DNA of 64,000 nt from NCBI GenBank assembly GCA_949987705.1, contig OX465286.1, positions 23,351,691-23,415,690 on the forward strand, given 5' to 3'. Below, in pieces: positions 33,051-44,870 of the stretch. Origin of the DNA: Thereva unica. Taxonomy: Eukaryota > Arthropoda > Insecta > Diptera > Therevidae. The notes under the pieces were generated by a model that saw only the letters and a program-made list of their open reading frames with translations, was not told where the DNA came from and searched no databases. Position numbers and translations under genes: made by a program. Positions within the stretch are counted from its first letter, which is position 1, and the number at the start of each line of letters is the position of its first letter.

Positions 33051-33123
33051 ATCCCGGCTAGCTCCGTCGGTAGAGCATGAGACTCTTAATCTCAGGGTCG
33101 AGGGTCGAGCCACACGTCAGCTC
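33051..33123 (+). pseudogene. tRNA-Lys(CTT)-like sequence in Osv-1
   Basis: Matches arthropod tRNA-Lys over almost its whole length: CCCGGCTAGCTC, GTCGGTAGAGCATGAGA, anticodon CTT at 33085-33087 in a normal 7-base loop, ATCTCAGGGTCG. The T-arm has lost one T (GGTCGA instead of GGTTCGA), and the acceptor 3' strand no longer pairs well, so it should not be a functional gene. It ends about 90 bp before the 3' LTR. Osv-2 carries a related copy at the same relative place. Confidence 0.82.
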
Positions 33124-33168
33124 AAACAACAGAATAATAAGTTATACTGAGGCCGTTTTGGTTTTTTT

Positions 33169-33214
33169 TCGGCTCCTCACTCCCTCGCAAGTCGGTTTTG
33201 TGGAGCCGAGGGAT
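33169..33214 (+). promoter_or_regulatory. Osv-1 polypurine tract with inverted repeat
   Basis: TCGGCTCC (33169-33176) pairs with GGAGCCGA (33202-33209). The right arm forms the start of the purine-rich GGAGCCGAGGGA that ends one or two bases before the LTR TGTAAC at 33215. Confidence 0.6.
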
Positions 33215-34984
33215 TGTAACGGCGGCGGGCCTATCACCTTACTCAAAATTCACCTTGCAGGAACCACTTTGAAAAAAATATATTTACAAAACTAAAAAAA
33301 TAAAAATTTGGAAGGCTATGAAAAATGATGATTGGAAAAAAAACAAATTATAGGGGAGAAAAAAATAGAATTTCGAGGAGGACGGTTTGTCGAAAAGAAT
33401 ATAAGATGATATTGGAAATAATAAAAAAAAGTAAACCACGGTTTTGATATAAATTAAAAAGTTAAAAGTTAAAAAGTTTTACGCTATGAGAAAGATTTTA
33501 TTATCGTGCGTAACATCAAAAGCAGTATGTGATATTACTCGCAATGAGAAATTTTTTTAAATAAGTGCGTGTAAAAACAAGAAGAAAAAGTCGAACGAAT
33601 GTTCAAAGAAAATAACATAATTTTGAAAGAACAATAATAAATTGGAATGCCAAAGGAGAAATTGAAGCCTAAAATCATTTGGTAAAAAATTGGAAGAAGT
33701 TAAGGACCAATTACTGTTTTTTTTTGGGTTGAAGACCGTGGAACAGGACGAAGGAAGGCTCCATCGTATGTTTATATTTTATGGTTGAAGACAATGGAGC
33801 AGGAAAAATAAAAGAAACAGCTAAGTAGTTCTTCTATTGTTTATGGTTTAGTGCTAGGTTAAGTTTTCCCCGTAAAATATGACGTGGTCTGTTTATTAAG
33901 ACCGGAGAAGAGCTGGGAAAATTGCAATCCTGTTCAGCTACTGTTAATTAAAAGCATCTTGGACTAATACCGATGAATTGCTTCTGCAGAGAATAATCAA
34001 CAGGGTCAAAACCAGCAAAAATAAATAAATTTGTGTTTGAATTTAATACTACATATTATCATTATATTGAATACTATTATTATTATATTGACACCATTTT
34101 GTTTAAATTTAATTTATTTAATTTGTTAAGATTGATTTAAATTTTCTTGATTTTTTTTATTCTATGATATATTTATTTATTTCTGAATTCCTGAAAATGT
34201 TGTTCCCTTGAATATCAATTATTGTGAGCAAATGCAGGGAATTGGGTGGTTTCGTGTGTTCTATTGTCTTATTTCAGCAGGGGAAGGCGCAATGGTACCA
34301 ATGCGGTTTCATGCTTTTTGTTTTTTTTCGGTTACGTAAATGTGTTGCATTTAGAGAACTCGAAACCTTGAAACAATTAAAGGTATAGATATTGCCACCC
34401 ACCACCTCAGCTGCAATAAACTAAAATAATTGTTTATGGTATTAGTTTCTGGGTAACTGTATGTTTTTGTTTTGGATGATGTTAAGTTATTAAAGAATTT
34501 TCTGTACATTTTTATCGTTTGTTTCTATGTTGCTAGCTCTGTTTGTTGCAGGTTCTTTAGGTGTCGATGCTTTCGTGAAGATGTGCTAAGGCAACACCAG
34601 TATGGCTTAGCGGCTGGTGAGGTCTCTCTCCCCGGAATTTTCTTTCAGGTATACTCCCTGTTCCCCTGATTATTTCACGACCGCCTTGAGGGGGAACGCT
34701 CACATACAGATACACGACGCTCTTCACATAAGCATTTTGCGTCCGCCATGAATGGAGGCGTTTTTATCTAGTGGTGATGCAGTAGTTAGATGGTACTTCC
34801 GGAGACTCACCAACCCACGACCCCCCGGCGAGCCAGCCCTACTATTGAGGCCCGGAGTACTGTCTGTCTGTCTGTATAATTTTCAGGTGGTTTTTTTTAA
34901 AGTTGTCTATAAATTTTTTTTGTTTTTTTTGGTGTGGATCTGGGGTTGGCCTCTTCGGGCAACCAACCCTGGGTACACATTACA
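33215..34984 (+). repeat. Osv-1 3' LTR (complete, 1770 bp)
   Basis: Starts TGTAACGGCGGC and ends TTACA; the last 572 bases match the window start. The TGTAACGGC start is shared with the Osv-2 LTR. The middle (33290-34380) is AT-rich with several ATAATA/TTTATTTA runs and no gene. Sequence right of 34984 is unrelated Errant-2 DNA. Confidence 0.88.
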
Positions 34985-35065
34985 GTACTTAGGTTTATGT
35001 ATTCTAAGTTACAATTATTAGCATTTTCAGCATTTTCGTGGGAATGAAGTTGTCTAAACGTAACT
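34985..35065 (-). repeat. Errant-2 3' LTR, first 81 bases
   Basis: On the minus strand it starts AGTTAC after a GGGGGGAGG-type purine tract, exactly as in Errant-1. The rest should lie left of the window. Confidence 0.7.
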
Positions 35066-36434
35066 CCTCCCCCCTTCGAATCAGGATTCTCCTGGATCCT
35101 GTTAACAAATTTTATTTTTAAATTTTTTCTTCTTAGGAGTACCAATACAGAAACTATGATTACTATCGCAAAACTTACTGAAAATGATCCTATTCCTAGC
35201 CCAATATTTAAGTGTTTATGATATTTTAATTCCTTTATCTCTTTTATATTATGCTCTTGTTTTAAAACAATATCTTCAAAAGTTACATCTGTCTTATTCG
35301 GATCAAAAATATTTTCTATTGGTTCAATGAATTTACTAAAGATTTTGTGGATCTTATTGCTATATAATTTATTATCAATTTGTACTGAGCAATTATGAAA
35401 ATTTATGAAATAATTTCCACTTAAGTATTATTTTCCTATCATCACAAGAACTATTGATTTTTTTATTTCTTAAATTATTTAAAATTAGGATATCATCATC
35501 GATTTCAACATACTCTTCTTCACGATTTACAATAAATTTGCAATTATTTTTGAAAATACAATTTCTGCTGATCTTTAATTCTTTTAACAATTTTCCATTT
35601 TCATAAGTATACGTTTTGTTATTTGCTTCAATCACAAATTCGGTTTTTTCATCAATTTGCTTGTTATTCAGATTTGAGATAGGAATTAAAAGCTTTTTGC
35701 TAAATTTCTGAAATTCTTTGGGGATTTTAATTGCGAAAATGATGGATTCATTATACATAGTAATAACTAGCTACTCCAAGTCTAATTTGCGTTAGCTTTC
35801 TCGAGTCAATGTCATAGGTCCTAATTTCTTCGTCCGTCAAGATGCTTGGATGTAAGATTCCTAATCTAGCTGATGCAAAGTTGTCTTGTATATTCTCGAC
35901 TTGTCTTTTAATAAAATCGATTTTGAACATTTGTTCTAGAAATGTGATTTCTGTGTAAGTGCGTTTTTCGATTGCATTTAATTTATTAATTATTTTGAGT
36001 CGATCCGTTTTAATTGAATTTTCGATTAGGGTAAATGTTTTGTTAAAATTGTCATTGATTTTGATTTGTTGATTGACAATCTCAATGGTTTCGTGGATGT
36101 TTTTGTCGATAATATCCAAATGTTTTTCGATGTCTTCCCTGTCGTAAACATCCTTGGTTCCGAATAGCCACTTTAAGATCGTCCCACCTAAATTAACGAG
36201 TCCTCTTTTATATCTATGTGGGATGAGTGTCCTAAGCTGGTTTCTAATTTCGTTTGGATTAATAATATGCAAAACAATGTCGGATTTAATAGCCATCTCA
36301 ACTCTATTATCAGTGTTTGATGACTGGGCTGTAACATCAGCATCATGATTCCTATTATCAGTAGTACCTGAAAATTTGAACGGTCTTTTAATGTTACTTT
36401 CATGAGCCCTGCTAAGATTATATTTTCTAAACAT
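35066..36434 (-). pseudogene. env: Errant-2 env, degenerate
   Basis: Similar to Errant-1 env along its length: hydrophobic leader, a basic cleavage site followed by a glycine-rich hydrophobic stretch, a helical region (NIQDNFASARLGILHPSIL), an ectodomain and a short basic tail ending at the purine tract. At least two frame changes (near 36300 and 35755) break it. Relative to Errant-1, several dozen codons are missing from the region before the cleavage site. Described as a relic only. Confidence 0.78.
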
Positions 36435-36793
36435 AGATACCTTTTTGTGCCTAACTGATTTATAGTTCCTAATTTATTTATTTATTTATTAGTCTACAGT
36501 ACATTCAAACTTACAGACTATTAGAAATTATCTACATAATATAAATATTTATTTATTTAACTTCTAAAGAATAGCATTAGCTAACAAAGCACTAAAATTA
36601 AAAAAAAAAACCAAGCAACTATAATTACAATATTAATAAATTACTAAAGCTAAAAACTATATAAAAAAAAAATTAAATATACTATAGTAATCCAAATCAC
36701 CAAAAGGCAGACTATGTAGCAGCACGTAGATGTGATTTCATCATTAGCTTAAATTTATCTCTATCCATGATTAAATTAACATGATCACATATA

Positions 36794-37545
36794 CAGGGTG
36801 AGAGAAAAGTCCGGCACCGGTTCGATATTTCCTAAACGGTAGGTTTTCGTGAAAAAAGTTTGAAGCAAAAGTTGCTCAGCTTGGAGGGTAGATTCGTTTG
36901 AACACAAAACTCACCCCCACCCACTCACCCCCTCGCAGGGGGTGGGGGTAACTCCAAATTTTTAAATAGCAACCCCCATTTTTTTTCACGGATTATGATT
37001 CTCCGAAGAAAAATATGAAACTTTCGCTTTAACATTTTTTTTATCCGAAGCTTCCCTGCACCCCCAAAATGAATTTTTGGGGATGGGGAATAGTCCGGCA
37101 CCGTTTCGATATTTTCTGAACGGTAGGTTTTCGTGAAAAAAGTTTGTAGCAAAGGTTGCTCACCTTGGAGGGTAGAATTGTTTGAACACAAAACTCACCC
37201 CCACCCACTCACCCCCTCGCAGGGGGTGGGGGTAACTCTAAATTTTTAAATAGCAACCCCCATTTTTTTTCACGGATTATGATTCTCCGAAGAAAAATAT
37301 GAAACTTTCGCCTTAACATTTTTTTTATCCGAAGCTTCCCTGCACCCCCAAAATGAATTTTTGGGGATGGGGAATAGTCCGGCACCGTTTCGATATTTTC
37401 TGAACAGTAGGTTTTCGTGAAAAAAGTTTGTAGCAAAAGGTGCTCAGGTTGGAGGGTAGAATCGTTTGAACACAAAACTCACCCCCACCCACTCACCCCC
37501 TCGCGGGGGGTGGGGGTAACTCTAAAATTTTAAATAGCCGTTATG
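36794..37545 (+). repeat. Mar-1 left terminal array
   Basis: About 2.6 tandem units of 284 bp, each with a C-rich hairpin block (CCCCC-TCGCA-GGGGG). Several ORFs of 88 codons recur once per unit; they are repeat by-products. Confidence 0.88.
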
Positions 37546-37970
37546 AAAATTGAGACCTCCAGTATCCTGTTTTTCAAATCATGAATGTCAGCAGGCTTAC
37601 TTTCGTAGAATGGATTTTTCAAGACAAGAACGATTTCTCAGAACAACAGGGTCTATCAGTGTAACTCCGCTTAATCAAAATTTCAATACTGTCTCTTTCT
37701 GAGAACATATCGTCTCGGTTAAGAATGTAACAAAAAAAAACAAGAACCTAACAAGAACGAATTCTCGTGGATACTTTTCAATAAACATTTGTAAAAGATC
37801 AGAAGGCAAGAGTGCAATTTCAGATCAATAGTTGATGCCTTTAAATTGGAAAAATCTTTTTCAAACTTTGAATACCGGCCTGAAATATCTGGTTTCATTT
37901 CCATTGGGATATCACACCTACGTTTTCTTCTAGAATTGTACTTGTAATCTAAGTTTATTTTATTATAACC

Positions 37971-39113
37971 ATGCCTCTCACTGAACGAGAGAGGATTGAA
38001 ATTTTGATTATGCGGGGCTACGGAGATCGAAAACGCTCTAATCAGGAGACTGCAAACCTATTTAATGAAACACATCCAGAACGTGCCATCCCGATAAACA
38101 AATCTACCGTCAAGCGAACAGTTGATCGGTTCGTAGAAACAGGTAAGTCCTTTAAATGGTTTTGCTGATTTGTTAGGTAAATGCTGCTTTTTTGCATTCA
38201 ATAAACAGGTTCTGTCACAGACAGGCCGAGACTCGGACGTCCGAGAACAGCTACAAATCCTGAAACATCACTGAATGTTCTCCTCAACTTCACCGAAGAT
38301 TGTCATAAGTCGACACGGAAAGTAGGTCAGGCAATGGGAATTAGCGATTGGTCCGTGCGAAAAATTTTAAAAACTAACAAGTATCATCCATACAAAATTT
38401 GCTTGGTACAAGAGTTGACGGACAACGATTTCGATCTGAGAGTCGAGTTTTGCGATGTCATGATGGATCGATATGATCAGAATCCAATGACATTTTTCTG
38501 GACCTGTTTTTCGGATGAGGCAAAATTTGAGCTAAATGGAAATATGAATCGACACAACAGCAGGTACTGGTCTAGTACAAATCCACACTGGATGAGAGAT
38601 TCTCACACACAATACCAGCAAAAAGTTAACGTTTGGGCTGGTATTGTTGCAAATCAGATTGTGGGACCATTCTTCTTTGAAGAGAATCTCACAGCTACGC
38701 GATATATGAGAATGCTCCAAGAAGAAATTGTACCTGCAATCCGAAATATCGTTGGAGATCAATTTGAGCTAGTTCAGTTCCAACAAGACGGGGCACCAGG
38801 ACATTTCGGACTGCAAGTACGTGCGTATCTGCATGAGACATTTCCCGGAAGATGGATTGGTCGGAGAGGAGCGATCGAATGGCCGCCACGATCGCCGGAC
38901 CTGACACCCCTCGATTTCTTTTATTGGGGTTTCTTGAAAAATCGCGTCTACGAAAGTAAGCCTGCAGACATTCATGATTTGAAAAACAGGATTCTGGTGG
39001 TCTCAAATTCCATAACGGCGGAAATGCTAGCACACGTTACAAACAATTTCTACCAACGGCTGGCTCATTGCCAAGCAGTGGAAGGTCAACAGTTTGAGCA
39101 CCTGCTTACATAA
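37971..39113 (+). CDS. Mar-1 transposase, two exons, uninterrupted
   Basis: Cut-and-paste transposase. Exon 1 is 37971-38142, intron 38143-38208 (GTAAGT...CAG, 66 bp), exon 2 38209-39113: together 358 codons without a stop. The N-terminal helix-turn-helix includes ILIMRGYGDRKRSNQETANLF and NKSTVKRTVDRFVETG; a second HTH follows (GQAMGISDWSVRKILK). Catalytic residues: D in CFSDEAKFELNG, D in FQQDGAPGHFG, and D in SPDLTPLDFFYWG. By count there are 41 residues between the second and third, i.e. DD41D. Nothing visible inactivates it. Confidence 0.88.
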
Positions 39114-39344
39114 GTGAGAGTGCGTCGAAGGTTTGGAGTCATTAAATACTGAGGGAGCGGCGAACCTCGGGGTCCTTCAACGCTTCCACTTTAATAAACG
39201 GCCCTTTTCAGGGCCAAAATGATGTGTGAAATCCGACCTGGAACCTCCACGTGGTACACATCGGATAACGCTAATCCAGGAGGTGATGTCTGATCGTCTA
39301 CTTGTCAGTAACCACACGTCAATACGTCGACAGTATTCATTCGG

Positions 39345-40181
39345 GAATGCAGGGAAGCTTCGGATAAAAAAATTTTTAGACGAAAGTCTCATATTTTTTT
39401 TCGGAGAATCATAATCCGTGAAAAAAAATGGGGGTTGCTATTTAGAATTTTAGAGTTACCCCCACCCCCTGCGAGGGGGTGAGTGGGTGGGGGTGAGTTT
39501 TGTGTTCAAACAATTCTACCCTCCAAGGTGAGCAACCTTTGCTACAAACTTTTTTCACGAAAACCTACCGTTTAGGAAATATCGAACCGGTGCCGGACTA
39601 TTCCCCACCCTCAAAAATTCGTTTTGGGGGTGCAGGGAAGCTTCGGATTAAAAATATTTTAAGGCAAAAGTTTCATATTTTTCTTCGGAGAATCATAATC
39701 CGTGAAAAAAAATGGGGGTTGCTATTTAAAAATTTGGATTTACCCCCACCCCCTGCGAGGGGGTGAGTGGGTGGGGGTGAGTTTTGTGTTCAAACGAATC
39801 TACCCTCCAAGCTGAGCAACTTTTGCTACAAACTTTTTTCACGAAAACCTACCGTTTAGGAAATATCGAACCGGTGCCGGACTATTCCCCACCCTCAAAA
39901 ATTCGTTTTGGGGGTGCAGGGAAGCTTCGGATTAAAAAAATTTTAAGGCAAAAGTTTCATATTTTTCTCCGGAGAATCATAATCCGTGAAAAAAAATGGG
40001 GGTTGCTATTTAAAAATTTGGAGTTACCCCCACCCCCTGCGAGGGGGTGAGTGGGTGGGGGTGAGTTTTGTGTTCAAACGAATCTACCCTCCAAGCTGAG
40101 CAACTTTTGCTTCAAACTTTTTTCACGAAAACCTACTGTTTAGGAAATATCGAACCGGTGCCGGACTTTTCTCTCACCCTG
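39345..40181 (-). repeat. Mar-1 right terminal array
   Basis: Inverted counterpart of the left array, about 2.9 units. The outermost 280 bp is almost identical to the left end. Confidence 0.88.
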
Positions 40182-43063
40182 TAGAGTTGAAACACGATGC
40201 TGAAAAAGTAATAGGCTCATTTGACCCATACATTGTTCTATGCGATGGTATTTTAAGGAATGGCCTAGTTCTAAGGCACAACTCCGGAGCATAGATGTTA
40301 AACAAAGCAAGTAAAGATGATGAGCATACTCTGTAACACAAGATATCTCTAACAAACATTATGGAAGCGAAAATCCGCCTGTCCTGAAGAGATTCTAGAC
40401 CAAGAAGTTGGCATCGAGCATTATAAGAAGGAACCGTATAAGTTCTAAACAATTTGCGCAAAGCATATCTAGTAAACCTTCTCTGAACCGATTCAATCCT
40501 ATTAGAAAGAACATTTGAGTGTGGATTCCAGACTACCGATGCATACTCCAACGTTGACCTAACTAAGGACACAAAGAGCATTTTCAGGGTGCAGGGATCT
40601 TCAAACATAGATGAATTTCTTTTTATGAAACCAAGCATCTGATTAGCCTTAGAACAAACTACATCTACATGGACAGTACTATCAAATTTGTGATCAAAGT
40701 GAACACCTAAATCACAAATAGTCGCCGGACGATTTAGAATAGCACCATCCAGGGAATATGGGAAAATAACTGGAGAACGAGCACGGTAATATGAGAACGC
40801 CTTACATTTGGAAATACTTAACTCCAGTCCCAGACATTTACACCAGTTCACAAATAAATTAAGATCACCTTGAAGACGTAAACAATCAGAGACACTACTA
40901 ATAGGTGCAAAGATTTTTATATCATCAGCATATAAAGAGACAGACGCATAATTAAATAAAAAACACACAGAATTTATAAAAATGTCAAACAAAGAGGCCC
41001 TAAATGGCTGCCCTGAGGGACACCAGATGTAACTTCAAAGGGCCTTGATATTACAGAGTCAATCAAAAACTGCTTGTTACGACCTCTTAAGTATGACTCA
41101 AGCCATGTAAGGAAGCTACCATTAATACCAAATGCGTTAAGAATCAAAATAAGAGTATCATGAGACACTTTATCGAAAGCTTTGACAAAGTCAGTTAAGA
41201 TACAATCAACTTGCTGTCCATTCTCAATAGCATTCACAGCAAAATTTTTAAATTGAACTAAGTTCGTAATAGTGGATCTACCACTAACAAATCCATGTTG
41301 TCTTTCATCTATAGTTTCCTTAACTAGAAAATATAATTTATCCCTAATAATAGCCTCAAATACTTTCGGGACAGGAAGCAGTTTAGCTATGCCCCTGTAA
41401 TTATTAACAATATCTTTAGGGCCTGATTTGTGTAACGGCTTTATGTAGGAAAACTTCCAGCAATTCAGAAAAAGCCCACAACTGATCGAGGCATTGAAAA
41501 GTAACAGTAATGGGGTAGCAAGCGATTCAGCACATCTTTTTAAAAGTATATTCGAAATTCTATCAACTCCATAGAAAGTATCATTCGATAGACCAGACAA
41601 TTTACTAAACACCTCAGAAATATCTAGTTTCATGTAGCAGATATCAACACCCGACTCAATATTTAAAATGTCCAAATTGACTACATGATGATTAATATTA
41701 TAAACCGACTTGAAGTAAGAAGCAAAAAGTTCAACCGTGTCTTCTGTAGATTGCGATATTAATTCATCCAACTTCATTAAACGCGGCAAGGAAGAAAAAG
41801 AACGTTTCGAATTTACAAATGCCCAGAATGCCCTACTATCTTGCTTTATATTCATCTCAACAGAACAAATATATTTCCTAAAAAGAAAATTATGCAGACA
41901 GTTATATTCACGACGTAATCTACGGAACAGAGTAAGATCATCATCCCTTCCATGCTTTAAGAATAGTTTATGAACTTTATTCTTAGCATTCTTTAGCCTC
42001 ATTAAACTTTTACAGAACCAGGGCGGATGTAAAGATTTTTTACGTACCGACACAGGAACAAATCTAGATATAGCATCATGGACCGCATCCATAAATAAAT
42101 CATAAACAGATTCCAAATTATTGCCATCAAAGACTAGAAGCTCTCTCCAATTAATCCCATTAAAATACTCATTCAGTGCTTCATAATCTGCCTTAAGATA
42201 ATTTAATCTAGTACTGTCATTTCTACAAGCAAGAAATTCATAATTACTTATGTATAAAAGTACAGGTCTATGATATGGATCAACTTTAGATAAAGGTATT
42301 AGCGGTTCTAATAGAATATACTTTACATCATTATTAATAAAAATCAAATCTAAAATTCTATTTAAAAAATTAAAAAGATAATTAATTTGAATCAGGCCTA
42401 AGCTACTAGCCGTATCTAAAAGAATATACTCATATTCATGACGAACATCCAATGGAGTGAGACCTGACACATCCTCATGATAAGACCAGTTTACATTAGA
42501 GAGATTAAAGTCTCCCATGATGCAAAAAAGATTCTCACAAGACTGATCGTCAAACATTGCTGATATGTTACTCGCATGGCTAGTATATAAATCCAAGGAT
42601 GACCCTGGTGGAATATAACTAACCACTATATTCAGCTTGCCCAAACCAGGAAGAATGACAGCAACCGCAAGTTGTTCAATGATAGCCTTGTCATCTCGCA
42701 GATTCACTTGATAGGATGCGAAGACATGTTTTACTGCAACCAAAACACCACCACCTCTTGAGAGTCCAGATGCAACAGGGCACCTATCTTTCCTATAAAC
42801 AGCATGAAAAGAGTCATTGAAAAATTCAGACGAGAACAGCTTAGGGCTTAGCCATGTCTCAGTCAACACAATGATATCATACTCAGCCTCTGCAATATGA
42901 ATAAAAATATCCTCGGTTTTAGTGCACATTCCTCTTATATTTTGGTAATAAATGGAATAACCAGGAATCACACCAGCAGGAGCCCTGTTAACGCAATTAT
43001 TTGACACAGAGCTAGTATTATCACTTAAAACATCAACAACCGGACCCGCAGGCAAAGAACACG

Positions 43064-43230
43064 TTACGGCTTCACTTGCGCAGCAGCCGGCTCGTTTTTT
43101 GGCTGAAATTTAAAAGCTCGCACTAGAATACCCTTAGGCCAGGTGGAAGGGTCAAAACAATTTGCATAAGTTTCCTCAGGAACTCCAACTTTAAACGTAA
43201 CATATTTAAATAAAGAGGGGTCCTGGTCCT
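43064..43230 (-). pseudogene. Line-B ORF1, C-terminal end
   Basis: About 55 codons ending KNEPAAAQVKP just before ORF2, including VTFKVGVPEETYANCFDPSTWPKG, a tail typical of ORF1 proteins in CR1/jockey-type insect LINEs. Truncated by the Osv-2 LTR. Confidence 0.6.
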
Positions 43231-43840
43231 TGTAACGGCAGCCTGCCTAAATTACAATCAACAAATTCATAAATATCCCAGAAAGAAAAGAGAAAAATAG
43301 AAATGGCAACCCCCTGGCAGATCTTTTCGGTTTCCTCAAACAGACAAATTTTTATTAACTGGCCACCACGCATAAATGAATTAGAAATATGCACCAAAAC
43401 CATGCCAAAATGTCAGTACCGGTGGACGAAATTGGCTCCGTCGGTGCTGAAACGACGAACAAGGGAGAAATTCGCCTGGAATGCGGGCTAACGGCGTGAT
43501 TCTGTTGATGTATGCATGTCCGTGTATGAGGAATCGCCTGATCGGGCGTTTTTATGGTCGGGGGAGGAGAACTGCCGATGAAAATCGGCATCGGTCAAAG
43601 CAGTTTTTAGTTTGCGCTAGATTGGAGAGGATGAGTGTCAGTTCCAGTGTAATAAAACCGAGGTGTGAAAATTGTTATAAAAGGAAGATTAGAGCCCGCC
43701 AATGAAAGGTAATTAAAGAATCCCTAGAAAGGTGGAGAACAGGGTGCGCACGATGGCAGTCATAAGCAAGTAAGTCTTTGGTTATTTTATTAGAAGATAT
43801 AGGTGAAATTTTTTTTTGAAAATATCGCGAAATCGCGACG

Positions 43841-44052
43841 CGAATACTTTGGGCATAGTTTGAGACGAATAGTGCACTTGGGTCGCCACCTTTTTTTGTG
43901 TGAGTTTATAAAAAGAAAAATATAAAAATTTAGTTTTCTTCGAATACTTTGGGCATATACTTTGGACATAGTTTGGACGAATAGTGCACTTGGGTCGCCA
44001 CCTTTTTTTGTGTGAGTTTATAAAAAGAAAAATATAAAAATTTAGTTTTTCT
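43841..44052 (+). repeat. Tandem duplication in Osv-2 LTR (about 100-bp unit)
   Basis: Two copies of GAATACTTTGGGCATA...GTGCACTTGGGTCGCCACC, the second with a short insertion. Also present in the 3' LTR at about 62947-63155, so it predates this insertion. Confidence 0.85.
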
Positions 44053-44668
44053 TCGTTTGCTTGAGGTTCAAGCGCTATCCCGGCTATCCTCATAACAAAA
44101 CAACGGTAAAACTCGGTACCGTGCCAGGGTAATTAGTTATGAGCCGGGGACCGTTACTGGTCCCGAGATGATTGGAATTTTGTTTCTTGGTGAGACTGGG
44201 GAGGAGATCGCGCATATGGCCGTGGGGAGAAGTGTTCCTTCTCGACAAAAAAATATATTTTTGATGAATATTGAATGATATAAAAGTGTAAATCTCTAAT
44301 GCTATTAATGATAATTACATTTTTTACAAAACTGTTTTGGCGTACAATTTTGCATACAAGTATAAATAAATTTTCTTTCATTTGAAGTGGCTAAAAGCCT
44401 TAAGTTGAAGTTTGCATCGAATTCCAGGTTAAGTTTAAAAAGAAAAAAAAAATTTTTTTGGCTATTATACGCGATTTGTGCTCGAGTTTCTTTGTATTGA
44501 ATTTATAATATTCTATTAGAGAATCTAGGTGTTTCGATTGTTTTTTTAGGGAGGAGAACCATTTTAGCGAGATTCAAGTTAAAAATAAAAAAATCCACTA
44601 CGTTGGGTTAATAAGTGGAAGGCCGACCTGTGCGCAGTACGGTATATTCATTATAAATTTTTTTGGGT

Positions 44669-44870
44669 TGATTTAGTCAAGTGAATATATTTTTGAATAT
44701 TAAATAATCTATAAACTGATTTAGTTAAGTGAATATATTTTTGAATATTAAATAATCTATAAATTGATTTAGTTAAGTGAATATATTTTTGAATATTAAA
44801 TAATCTATAAACGGATTTAGTTAAGCGAATATACTTTTAAATATTACATATTTAAACTATAAACTGTTTC
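44669..44870 (+). repeat. 48-bp tandem repeats in Osv-2 5' LTR
   Basis: About four units of GATTTAGTTAAGTGAATATA...AATAATCTATAAACT. The last unit is diverged. The 3' LTR array is longer. Confidence 0.88.

Larger units (their letters stand above)
1..34984 (+). mobile_element. Osv-1: Ty3/gypsy LTR retrotransposon (Osvaldo/Ulysses-like), 5' end off window, heavily nested
   Basis: The first 572 bases recur at about 34413-34984, which marks them as the 5' and 3' LTRs of one element. A tRNA-Lys-type primer site follows the 5' copy. Between the LTRs lie gag, protease, RT, RNase H and integrase in Ty3 order, split by Bel-1 (3860-8685), Gyp-1 (9021-25585) and Line-A (27177-31502). Each intruder has its own terminal structures and target duplication, and removing it restores pol continuity. 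The long LTR (1770 bp) and tRNA-Lys site resemble the Osvaldo/Ulysses lineage; that lineage name is inference. It is dead: gag has a nonsense codon at 3227, pol has a 39-nt deletion and a nonsense codon near 25757, and there are three large insertions. Confidence 0.88.
34985..36472 (-). mobile_element. Errant-2: minus-strand errantivirus relic (LTR edge, env, pol tail)
   Basis: Reading the minus strand from 36472: the last codons of pol integrase (SNIKRPFKFSG, matching Errant-1 pol end), env, a purine run and an LTR start (AGTTACGTTTAG at 35065 downward). Osv-1 interrupts it within that LTR at 34984/34985; Line-B interrupts it at 36472/36473. It is the oldest layer visible here. Confidence 0.8.
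36794..40181 (+). mobile_element. Mar-1: Tc1/mariner (DD41D-type) transposon with iterated inverted termini
   Basis: 3.4 kb bounded by TA (36792-36793 / 40182-40183). Ends are CAGGGTGAGAGAAAAG inverted. Each terminus is a tandem array of a 284-bp unit: starts of the internal GTCCGGCACC motif at 36809, 37093 and 37377 on the left, mirrored on the right. A spliced transposase gene lies between. Removing it restores the Line-B ORF2 frame. Confidence 0.88.
36712..43055 (-). pseudogene. Line-B ORF2: endonuclease-RT, frameshifted and split by Mar-1
   Basis: Upstream part (43055 down to about 40975): AP endonuclease (YYQNIRGMCTKTEDIF, VLTETWLSP, GGGVLVAVKHVF, IMGDFNLSNVNW) and RT (LPVPKVFEAIIRDKL, ERQHGFVSGRSTITNL, TDFVKAFDKVSHD, VPQGSHLGPL). 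A frame change near 40985 is followed by the catalytic segment (VSLYADDIKIF) and thumb region in a new frame to 40182. Beyond Mar-1 the same frame finishes at 36712. It has lost function through the frameshift and the insertion. Confidence 0.85.
36473..43230 (-). mobile_element. Line-B: minus-strand APE-type LINE, split by Mar-1, 5' part beyond Osv-2
   Basis: The 3' end is a (TAAA)n tail, seen as TTATTTATTTATTTATTA at 36473-36490 on the plus strand. Going upstream are the ORF2 end (36712-36791), Mar-1 with its TA duplication, then ORF2 (40182-43055) and the end of ORF1 (43064-43230), where Osv-2 begins. The remainder of ORF1 would be expected right of Osv-2, off window. Confidence 0.85.

Noticed and set aside
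33051..33123. Functional tRNA-Lys(CTT) gene
   Set aside because: The T-arm lacks one base of the B box and the acceptor strands do not pair well; its place inside an LTR element and the decayed second copy point to a relic.
36925..37475. Two minus-strand ORFs of 88 codons (and two more at 39500-40050) with near-identical proteins, looking like a small gene family
   Set aside because: They are the same frame read once in each 284-bp unit of the Mar-1 terminal arrays.
44669..44870. CRISPR-like array (regular 48-bp repeats)
   Set aside because: Units are contiguous with no unique spacers, AT-rich, in an LTR of a eukaryotic retroelement.
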